Assembly: GCA_023055505.1 (NCBI GenBank)
Contig: JALIRH010000002.1
Coordinates: 2,155,001 to 2,219,000 of the forward strand
Source: Callipepla californica brunnescens
Taxonomy: Eukaryota; Chordata; Aves; Galliformes; Odontophoridae
Direction of reading: 5' to 3'
Length of the DNA: 64,000 nucleotides
Below, one piece after another: positions 36,431 to 47,537 of this stretch (position 1 is the stretch's first letter; the number at the start of each line of letters is the position of its first letter). The notes beneath the pieces were generated by a model that was not told the DNA's origin, did not search any database, and saw nothing but the letters and a program-made list of their open reading frames with translations. The translations under genes and the position numbers were made by a program.

Positions 36431-36451
36431 TCATTTTCTTCACAGGTAAGT
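36431..36451 (+). promoter_or_regulatory. Candidate recursive splice site (acceptor fused to donor)
   Basis: TCATTTTCTTCACAG is directly followed by GTAAGT, that is, a pyrimidine-rich acceptor with zero exon length before a consensus donor. This juxtaposition defines recursive ('ratchet') splice points in very long introns. A second perfect GTAAGT donor at 36634-36639 would close a 188-nt RS-exon (36446-36633), the arrangement described for vertebrate recursive sites. The evidence is motif only: the 9-mer CAGGTAAGT is expected roughly once per two windows of this size by chance. Confidence 0.3.
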
Positions 36452-36532
36452 TGGATTCACCGCAGAGCCCAGATTTGCCTTATTTTTAAGCATCTAAAGA
36501 AGAAGCACAGTCACTTTCAGCTCCCTTTACAG

Positions 36533-36633
36533 GCAGCGGAAAGAGATCTTGGGATCGGCTGCAGTACCCCCTGGAGATGTTTATGTATCCCAAAGGTGTC
36601 TGTGTTCAAAATTTTGAGCCTCAGTTAGGTGGG
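36533..36633 (+). other. Possible cryptic exon, 101 nt
   Basis: Preceded by the acceptor-like AGCTCCCTTTACAG and followed by GTAAGTCTAG. One frame (phase starting at 36535) is open for all 33 codons. No protein similarity is recognised. It could be an alternative form of the RS-exon above, an lncRNA exon, or chance. Confidence 0.2.
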
Positions 36634-37196
36634 GTAAGTCTAGATTTAGCATCCCTTCACAGTGCTCCAATACCAAATCTCTCTCTTTTGGGCTGTAAAG
36701 TTTCATCAGGGCTATTTCTTCCCACTTTTGCAAATCTCATATTGATCCTTCCTATGCTTTGAAGTGCTACTAAACTTCTGAGACTGCATCTTCATTTGAC
36801 ATGAGAATATATAAAATACTCCACAGAGGTAGATAGACAAGGCAGAGGAAGGCAACCTTTGTTAAGAGCTTCCAAGTTCTTGCAATATTGACTGTCCCCA
36901 AAGAGAAAATACAAGTGCAATGGAAGGACTGAAGAAAAATGACTGTACATTCTCTAAAGAGATTAGAAGCTTACTAAATGACCTTATATATTTCTGATAA
37001 TCTGGCCTTCTTTTTAATTAAACAAAAGCTTCGCAGTACATAATTTCACAGGATATGAAATATAGTCAGAAAAGTCTAGTACTGGACAGTTTGAGATGAC
37101 TACTGGCAGGTGTGTGAGATGAGATCCAAATCTATGTAGAGAAAGTTGAATGTTGGCAGAAAAAGAATCTGAGAATATGAATGTCTAGTAAAAACA

Positions 37197-37252
37197 TTCC
37201 TTTCCCTTCCTTTTCCTTTTCTTCTCCCTTCCCTTTTTTCTTTCCCTTATCA
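37197..37252. repeat. Short polypyrimidine run
   Basis: CCTTTCCCTTCCTTTTCCTT continuing as CCCTT/CTTTT units for about 55 bp. Confidence 0.8.
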
Positions 37253-39297
37253 CCAGATGGTTGTCTGTTTTGGGTGGAAATTCCTGTTAATTCTTTGGTT
37301 AGCATGTCTGCATTTTCCAGGACAGTTGGATCTCATGTATTAAAAAAGACCAAGTTTGACCCCATATTAACAAAACTAGTTTCCTGATCCTTAATCATAC
37401 TAAGATATGACAGCAAATATCACCAAATAATCAATAATTTTAAACATGAGGTCTATCCTACTCTCTGGGCAGTCCATTCTTCCATATAACATTAAGCAGT
37501 GTCCCCAGGCTAAAAATCTTCGAGATATCTCTTGTATAAGAAGTTGAAGAATAACTATGGAGACAGCTGAAGAATAACTAAGGAAGGCTCTTTTCACATT
37601 CATTTCTACCTTTCTCTGAACTGTGAGATGCATCAAGGCTTACAGATGCTAGTGTACTTTCTTCTAAAGACAAGGAGAACAATTGTCTAAAGACTCAAGA
37701 TCAGTCAAGTACTGAAAAGACAGTCTATATCTTGTCTCATTGCAGTGTGATACTATTCTCCACAGTCGGTGAATCGTTGCCATTAAACTGTTTTGTTTTT
37801 GACTTCTTCACCTTTGAGCAGTGCTTTCTTGTTTGTTTGCTTGTTCTTTTTTTACCCTTGAATTTAACTGAGTCAAAAAGTAGATCATTCTTTGAGCTGT
37901 GGCAAAAAATAGTGGCGAAGTTGCTCCAAAAGGCATAATACCTGATTGAAACCTCCTGGAATCCCACTCTCAATTTCAGCTCTTAAAGTCACCATATGTG
38001 TGTGTGAGATGGTGAGATATCAAGAAAAGGATCACGAGATGGTGTCCATCCTCTAGGAAATAGAGGTAGAAATGCGTATTAGCAGCGGTAGCAGAAGTGG
38101 GGAAATAGGGAGGAGACAAGAATTTGGAAGATGTTTCAGTGAGGTTCGAGTCTGGAAATACCTGAAAGTTTTATGTCTGGAAAAAAATATAATTCAACAT
38201 TCTTCCTTCCACTGCTCAGTTTACAACATTAAAATGTTTTGCCACATTCACTCCCTCCCATGGATGTTCCCCAAGCTTGATATAATTAGTGATTTGGTCT
38301 GTCCAGCCAAAAAAACATTCTCATTTGGGGAACAGAGCTTTGTCCTTAGACAAGGCAATCCTCTCATTGTACTATAAATTATTCTTATCTAGGTCAGGTG
38401 TGAAGGCTTGCCACTGACTTACGGATTGTATGGTTTGGATTCAGACTGTACTGATGCTAAAGTACTGGGGAACTGTGATCAATCTCCAAATAGACCCCTT
38501 TAAATTAAAAGAGCAAAGCATGTGAAGAAGTGAGAAATGCTCTGGTCTCCTGTTCTCAGCAGGCTCTCCCATGTATTAAACATAGTTTTCCACAAAGAAT
38601 TGTGATATTTTTACATTTTTTACCCCTTCACTAAGCAGTGACATTATGAAATACAGTCTGTCTCCCAGGACCCAAAGTCCTGCAGTTAATAATAATGTTC
38701 TTCATGGATTTAGCAGTCTTTGATTCGTACCCTGATTTGTTATTCACTTGACCATGTTCCCTATTCATACTTTGTACCACATGAAATCTTGCACAATCTC
38801 CTCTAGAAAATTAGTCCTTTCTCTCTAAAACCTCTTGAGGTATGTTAGGCATTGAACTGGAGCTAAGAATAGAAAAGCAAGGTGGTAATAGAACAATAAA
38901 ATCCCCTGGATCACCAGTCAGAGAAAACATTTCTATACAGCTTTGGAGAAATAATGTTCCCCAGGCACAACCCAATTATTAGTTACATGGAGGCAGTAGG
39001 TTGGAAGTAGGATAATGGTCTCTTTGGTTTCTATCACGACCACTAAGTAGCGTTCACCGTAAACTAGGGGAACTGGCTGTTCCACGTCAGCATGTCTGAA
39101 AGGGTGATTTCAGGGGAGATAAGCCCCTGGAGTGGATCATGAGATCAGAAGAAAGACAAGTAATCCAGTTAGTGAGTCACAAAAGTCTCAGTATTGCTAA
39201 AAGTCCTTTAGTTCTTCTTCCGTGACCACACAGCTCTTGTTTCTGCATAATGATCTAATCATTTGCCCTACATTCTCCATTATTGATTTAATGTTAC

Positions 39298-39335
39298 ATT
39301 TATTTATTTGTTTGTTTGTTTATGTTTATTTATTT
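39298..39335. repeat. (TTTA)n/(TTTG)n microsatellite
   Basis: Alternating TTTA and TTTG tetramers (TTTATTTATTTGTTTGTTTG and so on) for about 38 bp. Confidence 0.88.
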
Positions 39336-39573
39336 TGCATCATAGGTAACAAATGTTGTGCTATAGTAATCTTACGGAATAAAGCTTTGTAAATAACACT
39401 AATCTTAGTGATTTTTTTTCCTCTTGATTGTAATGGACATTTTTTGAATCCTTAGATGAGACCTTCCAGGAAACTGAGTGCAACTGTTTTGTTTCCTATC
39501 TGTTTTGCTGCTTAAAAATCTTGACTACTGAGCTCTACAAAGGAAAAATCTGAAAAGAAGGATGTTATGAACC

Positions 39574-39663
39574 TGATGTACCTGTAGATATCCCTGTTCA
39601 TTGCAGCGAAGCTGGACTAGATAACCTTTAAAGGCTACTTCCAACTCAGACAGTACGATGACT
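39574..39663 (+). mobile_element. CR1 LINE fragment, 3' end
   Basis: TGATGTACCTGTAGATATCC, CTGTTCATTGCAGCGAAGCT, GGACTAGATAACCTTTAAAG and GCTACTTCCAACTCAGACAG: the same CR1 3' UTR type as at 20605-20782, slightly more diverged, with octamers decayed to CAGTACGATGACTT. Confidence 0.88.
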
Positions 39664-40906
39664 TGGTTCAGATGTTGTCTCCTGGACAAATTAACCCCAG
39701 AAAAGCAAGGATCAGAAAACTGATGAGATAGGTGGTGTGAAAAGTAAAATGGAGCAGAAGGGCACTACAAAATCCACAAGAAAAATATGATGTGCATCCT
39801 TCTGTAAATCTTGTGCTTCTTCTCTTTTTCTTTGTCCTTCTACATCTGTTGGCTGAGGTATGCAGTACTCTTGGTGAAAAGCCAGTTGTGGAATGTCAAG
39901 ATGACATAGCTCCTGATCTGCAGTGGGTTTGTTAGACCTTTTTGTTTTTGAGAAGGTGGGCACTGTGACATAGGAATTACAGTTGTTTTCCTTAAGCTTT
40001 CATAGGCTGGACAGGAGATATGCCTCTTCTCAACAGGCACTATCCTGGCTTGCTACCACTGATCCTAATCTGGATTTTAAACTCTCTAGAGGCAGTTAAT
40101 TCCACCTTGTAAATTAGCTCAGAGGCTAAATTCTTTCTTACTAAAAATCAAAGCAAAAGAGAACATATTATGTTTTATTTATACTAAAAGTTGTCCTGTT
40201 TCAGTTTGCCAGTGTGATAGTTGTTCTGGTGGTCATTTTCATGTCTTGCTGCTGTTCCCCAAATGCTTTGGACAAGCAGTCAGCTCTTCTATAAAGTGAG
40301 TAAAGCAAATCTTTTGCATTTATTTTCTTGATTGTCACTTTCCTTCCCTGAAGCTATTTGATCATTTTCCTGGATCTAGCTGTAGGTGTCCATGTTCACT
40401 GTAGGGGAGTTACTAAGCTTACAAGTCATCTAGATTTTGAAGACTGTCAATAATGAGTTGATGCTCTCTTCAAGAAAAAGACCCACTCTTGTTGGCAGTA
40501 TCCTAAGCGCCATGAAACTTGCCATCAGGAGGAACTGAGTTGTCTGGGTTAATGAAAGTATGATGTATAGTCTTTATATGATATAAAGACATTTCATCAG
40601 TTTGACAATACAGTCTGAAAGCTCATCTCTGTAAAAGGAAAGCAGTATTACTGGAAATACTGGAAATATTACTGTAATTCCATCTCTGAGATCTATTATG
40701 ATCTGTCTTTTGACACAGTATTTTTTTTTTCTATAACTAAAATATTTTGTTGACCTTGAAGAATGTTTTAGAACATCTATAGCCTTCAGAGTCTTCATAT
40801 GGGGCTGTCAAAAGAGCAGTTTAAGAGAAAGCTGTGAATTTTTAATATGATTTGCCAGGTATTGTTCCACCAATTAGGTGGTCCTTTATTTGAAGAAAAT
40901 GGGAGG

Positions 40907-40920
40907 AAAAAAAAAAAAAA
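40907..40920. repeat. Poly(A)14
   Basis: Uninterrupted run of 14 A. Confidence 0.92.
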
Positions 40921-42649
40921 GCAAGATCTTTTTTGAGCCTTGGGGACAGTAGGAAAGGAGTGATTAAAAATATATTTCTGCTTCACTCTACTAGTGAAAT
41001 CAAGTGGATTTGTCTGCAAAGACCACAGTCTATGGGTTTCAGCTGTTTTTATATAAATGCTTTCAGTAGACACACCATGCTTGTCCTATAGTTCAAAATA
41101 ACAACAGAAGAAAGTAATTTATCTTCAAACCACTTAGGACTAGCATTTTTATTGTTTCTCTCATTAGGAAAGTCGGTATATCCCAGAGGAGGCTGGGGAT
41201 TATGATTTCATCTGATACTCATTTGTCATATTTCTATTGCTGGTTTCAGGTATATATATTTAGTTAAAAAATAATCATTGCTGCCTGAGGTTGGCACCAT
41301 GCTTCCTTTATGAGAGCCATAGGTTTATGAGGAATTGCAGCTACCCTTTCAGGAGACAAAAAATGAAGGTTAGATTAATTTTAGAATCTGGAGACCTCTT
41401 GGGAATTGGGTTTAAATCAGAAAAGGTATTGTAGAATGGCCTTATTGCTTTGGAGTTGTCATTTCTGTCATCTTGTCCATGATCCCCTAAATGAGGGGAA
41501 AATACCTAAACCTACAAAGAGCAAACTTTGAAACTGTCTTAGAAAACAAAAACTGCAAAATGTTCTTCGAAGAGACATTTCTAGACTATTTGTGTATTTA
41601 CATCAATACATTATTGTACTGCTAAAATTTTCAACTATTTCACTGCTGATAGTAAATGAAAAAAGGAAAAGGAAATTGTGTGTGATGCGTTATCCATAAA
41701 GTGTGAGTGGCCAGCACTAAAATGGCAGGATAATGTTGAACCAGTCACAAAGATTGTTGCAAAATATGACAACAGATTCATGAGCAACAGAGGAAACTCC
41801 AAAATTACAGTTTCTTTGTTATAATAATTATAATATCTCACTTCAGTGAGCATAGCAGATAGCCAAAGCAAAGTAAAGGAGGATGTGAAGTTAGTGGTTT
41901 GGGTCACAGCATACAGCCATATTCTGAACAAAGGTATTTTGGACTGAGGGTTGAATGTCAATCTTCAAAACTCGACCTGAACCACCACATTTTTAATAAA
42001 CTTTAAAATACTGCTCTATGTTCTATATGTACCTTTGCAAATTGCTACACTGGCCTTTTGGATCACCACCAGCAGAATACAGAGCAGAATCTGAACTACT
42101 GATAAGCCATAGCTCTAAGCATCTGCTGGCTCCTTGAAGGTATTTCTACAAAGCTTTCCTCCTTCCTAGTATGCTACTGACAGTGTTGAATTATACCCAT
42201 TCTTTAACACAGAGTGATGTTCATATTCTTCTAAAATACTTTATATACTCTGGTGAGTTGGGCTGTTAGATAGTGGTACTAGATGGTCCCAAGGGACTAT
42301 TGAAAAGCTGTGTAGTCATTCAGACTAAGTTATCTGTCCTCACTGATCTTGGTTTAGCTGTAACCAAAGTTGATTACTTACTTTCTGGCATTGTTAAATA
42401 ATGCACTTGGTGGGTTCAACCTAAATATGAGTGTTCGTTTATCAAAACGCCATGCTGGCTTGCTTTCTGGGTGAGTGCTTTCTTCAGGGCAACAGTAAAC
42501 TCCAAAGAAGGGCCTTGCAGGACAGAACTGTAGCCTACTGCTTTGTCTAGTGCAAGGGAGATGTTTCTGAGTTATGTAGGTGAAGAGAGCCATCAGTGTC
42601 TATGACCGTCACTCTTATGCATTTAATTGTTCTTCAATTAGTATGAAAG

Positions 42650-42673
42650 AAAAAAAAAGCTTTTTTTTTTTTT
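42650..42673. repeat. A9-GC-T13 palindromic homopolymer pair
   Basis: A9 directly followed by GC and T13. The inner 20 bp form a perfect palindrome centred on AGCT. Confidence 0.92.
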
Positions 42674-44965
42674 CAAGCAACAACACACAGGATTCTCTTT
42701 AAGAAGAGAAAAAAAGAGTCCTGTTGCTTACCAAAGGTTATTTTTTCATGTATCGCATATGTTCATTGATGAAGAATTTTATTACGCAGCAGATAAAAGC
42801 CCCAGCTGTCTCCAGTGGTTAGTGTTGCTATATTTTATTTATTACCTTTTGTAACTTTATTCATCATAAAGGACACCTCACTGTCCTTTCCTTAACCTCC
42901 AGCTGAATTCAATTCTGAAATGCATTTCACTCTGATGCAACTATACATATATATATATTTATCAAATCCTTAAAGGGATTTGAAAATCTTCCATTAGATG
43001 ATTCATTCAGATTTATCTATGCCAAGAAAAGCATGAGTATGTAGTTTTCACATTAAAATTAAAATGGCACAAATGACATGTACTGTGGTTAAAAAGGTAT
43101 GTCTTTCTTTTGTCAGTACATAAGTTCTCAGGTTTGAATTTTGAAAATACATGACTGTCCCAAAATGGATCACCAAGTGCACTGGCATTTCTATGTCCTA
43201 GCATTATTTCTAAAGTATTCCTAACTGCAAATACTTCTTCGACCCACATTAAAAGAAACAAATGAACAGATTTATCTTAGGATATATTGGAATACAAATT
43301 TGGACAACCTGGAAGCTTTAAGTATCCTAAGAATAAAAGAAGAAAATGAATCAAAAGGTGAAGTGGAAAGATACTTTCATCAAAGTTACATATAAAAAAT
43401 GAACAGCAATTTAACCACATGGACAGTTTGATATCTACTCGATTCCCAAAAGTAATGACCAGGATTTGTGTGAACATTTATCTCTTCCTATCCTCTCCAC
43501 TTGTTTTGGAGGAGGAGACAGTGAATTAAACAAATCTCAGCAGCACCAAATATCTTTTTAATTACACTGATTGTGCCAAGATGGAGCTATTCACTGTACC
43601 TTCAACCTGTGCAATACAGCAACATATAAAAAGCCCAAAATCTTGACTTATGTCTTGTCTTGTCTATGTCAGACAGCTCATGTCTCAGTTGGGGATTAAA
43701 GCTGGGTTGAAACAAGGAACATGTACAAGAATCAGTAACTTCTGCTAGATGTAGAAGCACTAGTGGGCAGGGAAGTATTTGAAGCTCAGATCTTAAAGCA
43801 AATCATAAGTGGGACAAGCCATGCATTATCGCATAATTTGAAAATCATTCACAGATGCCCCACTGTGTTCTGCCATGGCAGATTAAGGTGTGAAAAATGA
43901 TTGTAAGAAAGCAGAGGAGGCAATGTCAGGAAGAGTAAATGTAATCACAATAGGATTATACAGTATCATAGACGAGTTCCGTGCGTGCTTAGCAGGGTAG
44001 AAATCAAAGCTCTTTTTAGAATAAAACTGCAGTAATAATGTGGGCTGTGTAATTAGTCAAAGGTAATTAAACAGCCGTCAAATGTGGAAAAGATACCATG
44101 GGGAGAAAGAATAAAGTGTTCCTTTTTCATTGTAGGTAGAAAGCAATACATATACAGGAGGGAACTTTTAGCCTAGATTTCATATTAGACAAAGTTTCTG
44201 ATAAAGAATATCAAGAACATGGAAAACATGGCCTAGACTTGAGAGTTGTAAAGGCAGGTCCTATCCTTGGGTGATTTCAGGAGTAACCAGCATTGACAAA
44301 CATCTGTCTGAAAGGCATGTGTCTGGTTGAACCTGTGAGGGACTGACCAAATGACCCCACAAAGCTTGTTCTGCACAGCAGTCAAGCAAAACCAACCACA
44401 TCTACTCAGGCTTTTCAATATCCTACAGCAAGTGAGAAAAGGCATTTCCTTCTGCTCTTTCCTGCTGTTGCACTAAAAAGTGCTCCAGGACTGATCCCTC
44501 TGACAAGTCTGAGATTGACAGATTTGTCAGAAAGATTATAACCGTGAGATGGAGAAGTAGAAAACAGTACTGAAATTCATGTGCAATGAAAACACATATG
44601 CACAGGGATTTCCAGAGATGCTTTTGGTGGTTTAATGTTGTGTGACGGGAACTTCCTGATTTCAGAAACAGCCTTGAGCTATGTTTTTTTTTCCTGAGAG
44701 CCTAAGGGAGATTTCAGCACACCAACAGCACCATCCAAGAGACATGGGTGGGAGGAGTCTTTTTTTCTACAGTATGATATTACTCCAATTCAACATGAAT
44801 TTGACATCTGAGTTGTCAGTTGGGGAATTAACTGAAGATTCCTGTGCCCAAGGCTATGTGAACACTCAAAGCCATGTATTTTCACCTAGCAGATGGAAAT
44901 GATTGTTTTCCAGTGGAAAGATTGGAGATGTCCCCATGACACAGCAAACTTTCACATCTGCATTA

Positions 44966-45171
44966 ACTCCAACCCCCCTGCTAAGGTAGCTACCCTAAAG
45001 TAGGTTGCACAAGTAGGTGTCCAGACAGGTCTTGAATATCTCCACAGAAGACTCCACAACCTCCCTGGGCAACCTGTTCCAATCCTCCTTCACCTTCTTT
45101 ACTGTAAAGAAGTTCTTCCACATGTTAGTATGGAACTTCCTATGTTCATGTTTTAGGCCATTGCTCCTTGT
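44966..45171 (-). mobile_element. CR1 LINE copy, 3' part (interrupted by an LTR)
   Basis: AACTCCAACCCCCCTGCTAA, AAAGTAGGTTGCACAAGTAG, GTCCAGACAGGTCTTGAATA, CCTCCCTGGGCAACCTGTTC and AGAAGTTCTTCCACATGTTA are reverse-complement CR1. The match stops exactly at GGCCATTGCTCCTTGT (45171) and resumes at CTTGTCCTATTGCTGCACAC (45740). The octamer tail is missing. Confidence 0.92.
45167..45171. repeat. Target site duplication, left copy (CTTGT)
   Basis: CTTGT within the CR1 sequence, repeated exactly at 45740-45744. Removing one copy plus the insert restores the expected CR1 order. Confidence 0.75.
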
Positions 45172-45739
45172 TATCTCAATCCAATTATTGGAGGTGATAG
45201 TATAACATATATATATATATACCCAGGGAAAACTAAGGCAGCAAACAAGGCTGAATACTATCCAATGATTTATTACAAATTCTAAGCTACTAAGAAAGAT
45301 GGGAAGATGGGAAAGTTAGTGATAGTAAAGAGAGAAATCCTAGCGAATGGTTTACAAGGCAGGGATGGTCACCACTAGAGAGACAGTGACGTCTCATTGG
45401 TCCATAGGGAGACAGCAAGTTGATCAGCAACATCATGTTGACCTCTGTGGCAGAGGGGTTACCCATCCCTCGGAATTCTTTGGGGTTTTATCCTCACCAT
45501 CAGCACCTGGTTGCTAGGGGCACTCCTGCCTACCCCACAGGGGTATTATGTCCTGTTCATCATGGTGACAATAGCTGTAGGAGGGCCCACACTTTCTTCA
45601 GGAGGAGCAGCATGTCTGTCCTCTTTCTGCTATGTTCATGGTAGTTAACCATTAACTTCAGAAGCTTGCTGAGCAGGTTGTGTCTCAGATGGGTGCTGCT
45701 GAACAAAGCTTGAGCCAGAAGTCATTCTGGCCTCTTACA
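45172..45739 (-). mobile_element. Probable solo LTR nested in CR1, 568 bp
   Basis: Non-CR1 sequence flanked by exact CTTGT duplications. It ends CTCTTACA on the plus strand, so on its own strand it begins TGTAAGAGG. The other end is TATCTC (minus-strand ...GAGATA), one base from the canonical CA. On the minus strand there is a CCAAT box (complement at 45396-45400) and, downstream, an AATAAA signal (complement at 45269-45274), the order expected for U3 then R. An internal (AT)n lies at about 45207-45221. No gag-pol-env sequence adjoins it. Length, duplication and signals fit a solo LTR; the family was not identified. The nine-base outer end could be shifted by a base or two. Confidence 0.7.
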
Positions 45740-45796
45740 CTTGTCCTATTGCTGCACACCACCAAGAAGAGCCTGGCCTCATCCATTTGCCTACCA
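45740..45796 (-). mobile_element. CR1 LINE copy, 5' part (other side of the LTR)
   Basis: CTTGTCCTATTGCTGCACAC, CACCAAGAAGAGCCTGGCCT and CATCCATTTGCCTACC continue the CR1 copy that breaks at 45171. The parallel copy at 54100-54665 has the same blocks without the interruption (CTTGTCCTGTTGCTGCACAA...GGCCTCATCCATTTGCCTAC), which confirms the insertion. Confidence 0.92.
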
Positions 45797-45798
45797 CA

Positions 45799-45905
45799 AG
45801 GGACAAGGTTTAGTGGGAAATACTGGTGACAAATGCATGGTTGGCTGGGTGAACTTAAGAGGTCCTTCTCACCCTTTGTGATCCTTTGATTCTATTCTAT
45901 AATTT
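45799..45905 (+). mobile_element. CR1 LINE fragment abutting head-to-head
   Basis: GGGACAAGGTTTAGTGGGAA, TGGTTGGCTGGGTGAACTTA, AGAGGTCCTTCTCACCCTTT and TGATTCTATTCTATAATT are a sense-orientation CR1 3' end. It starts within a few bases of where the minus-strand CR1 stops. Confidence 0.85.
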
Positions 45906-47513
45906 ATTAAAAGCATCTAGTGTCTCACAGTAAGCATGTGAAGCTCAGAAAACTTGTGGAGGGGATATATGCAGTTACAGGATTTACTTACTGCGTGCCT
46001 TCAACCTGCTGTACTGGCTGTTATCCTGCTGCATTGGCCCAGTGCAAAAATGAAAGTAAAACTCAATGGCCTGCAGCTGGTGCTTTTTTCCAAGTTTCTT
46101 GCAAGATTCCTCCCACTGCTACCTAAGCGTTGCAGCAGTTGGTGCTTTTTCTAGGCTATAAGAAATGCACCATCTGGGCCACATTTTGGTCCCAGACCAA
46201 GACTTCTGGCTCTTAGAAGCAGAATGGATTCTCATCTTGTCAAACACAAAGTCAAAAAATTGTCAGTAGATTAAAGAAGTTTCTATCATACAGTTTCTAC
46301 CTGTACCTGGAAGTACTTTAGAATTAGCACAGCCCTCTTAGGCATCTGCCAGCACAGGCTATGTGGTTATCTTCAGCTGTCACTTAACGAATGGAAAAAG
46401 TAGTAAGTGAAGCAAGTCCCTCAAGGACTAGTTCATCTGCTTTCTCATTTTTTGGCAAGACATTATGTATGAGCACTTAACGTGGATTTGAAGGGTACAA
46501 TTCCCTGAATGCACCAAACAAAGCAGCGGCCTCTAATCTGAATTTCCCCAAAGCTGGGGAGAGAAAGGGTTTGTCAGAACGAATAATGGGTGAATCCCAA
46601 AATGGGCTGTGAAGAGAAATGTCTAATCCTAGTCATTTCCCTTGGCAGCCAGTTCCTCTTTTGCTGGGAGATGCTGCCTGGAAATATTTTATTTAATAAC
46701 ATGTTCTGTCTACGTGGACCTATTTCAATACAGTTACACCATTGGAGACTCATTTGAAGAACTGCATGTTCAAACATCAGAGACCAGAGTATGGAAACTT
46801 TAATTTTGGTTTTGATGCATTCTTGATTTTTACTATGATTTGAGGAAATCCCTGAATCAATCAATTAGGAAGCACTTATTCCCAATGAAGGAGGACGGAG
46901 GTGTTTAAAAGAAAGAGTTTTAGCAAAAAACAATCACTACTGTAATGAAGAACCACGAAAATCTAAAAGACAACATCAGGGAACAAGAAAGTACGCGAGA
47001 AGATTTTTCCCAAAGCAGTGCACGATACATTAGCATTTTTAATATAACGTAGAGAAGCAGAGTTAATGTCTTAGGAAGAAAAGATAATTCATCAGAGAAA
47101 ACATATGCCTCTGCATATGATTTAGCATCTGGGTCTCAGCAGTGTAACACACCATTGGAGTTAACATTTATGTCTTAGTTCCGCCCTGATGTATTCCCAT
47201 GGTGCCTTCCCTTTCCTGAAAAGTATTTGCATCCACCTCTCTTCAAGAAGTGCCTATGCAGAATCGTTTGGATTTAGGCTCTCTTTGGTGAAGGAAAATA
47301 GCTCCTTAGGTGAGTATCCAGGACTGCCTGGTTGTTATAGTAATTAAGTCTGACCACATGGTTGGCTGGACAATTTCAAAGTAGTGTTTACGCTATAAAA
47401 CAACTAATGTGAAGTATAATCTTCAATATTTGAGCATTTTGCCTTCAAGCTGTTGCTGTGATAATGTGAAAACTCCACTCTGTCTCTACAGGTGAATCTT
47501 CTGATACACAGAG

Positions 47514-47537
47514 CAATATATATAAAGATATATATTG
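47514..47537. repeat. AT-rich hairpin, 10-bp perfect stem
   Basis: CAATATATAT, loop AAAG, ATATATATTG. Confidence 0.85.

Larger units (their letters stand above)
35830..39573. other. ~3.7 kb unique stretch with splice-like signals
   Basis: No interspersed repeats. Contains poly(A)12 at about 35998-36009, a short polypyrimidine run at 37197-37252 and the splice-like motifs near 36.4-36.6 kb described separately. Small open frames (at most 101 codons, 38072-38377, plus) are unremarkable. Confidence 0.45.
39664..44965. other. ~5.3 kb repeat-poor unique stretch
   Basis: No clear CR1. Contains poly(A)14 (40907-40920), an A9-GC-T13 palindrome (42650-42673), a short (AT)n at about 42943-42960, and a TAATTA-rich cluster near 44.05 kb. 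Open frames are at most 108 codons (41635-41961, minus), with no recognised family. Confidence 0.45.

Noticed and set aside
42253..42305. GTACTAGATGGTCCCAAGGGAC as a CR1 remnant
   Set aside because: Only about 20 bp of similarity and no octamer tail.
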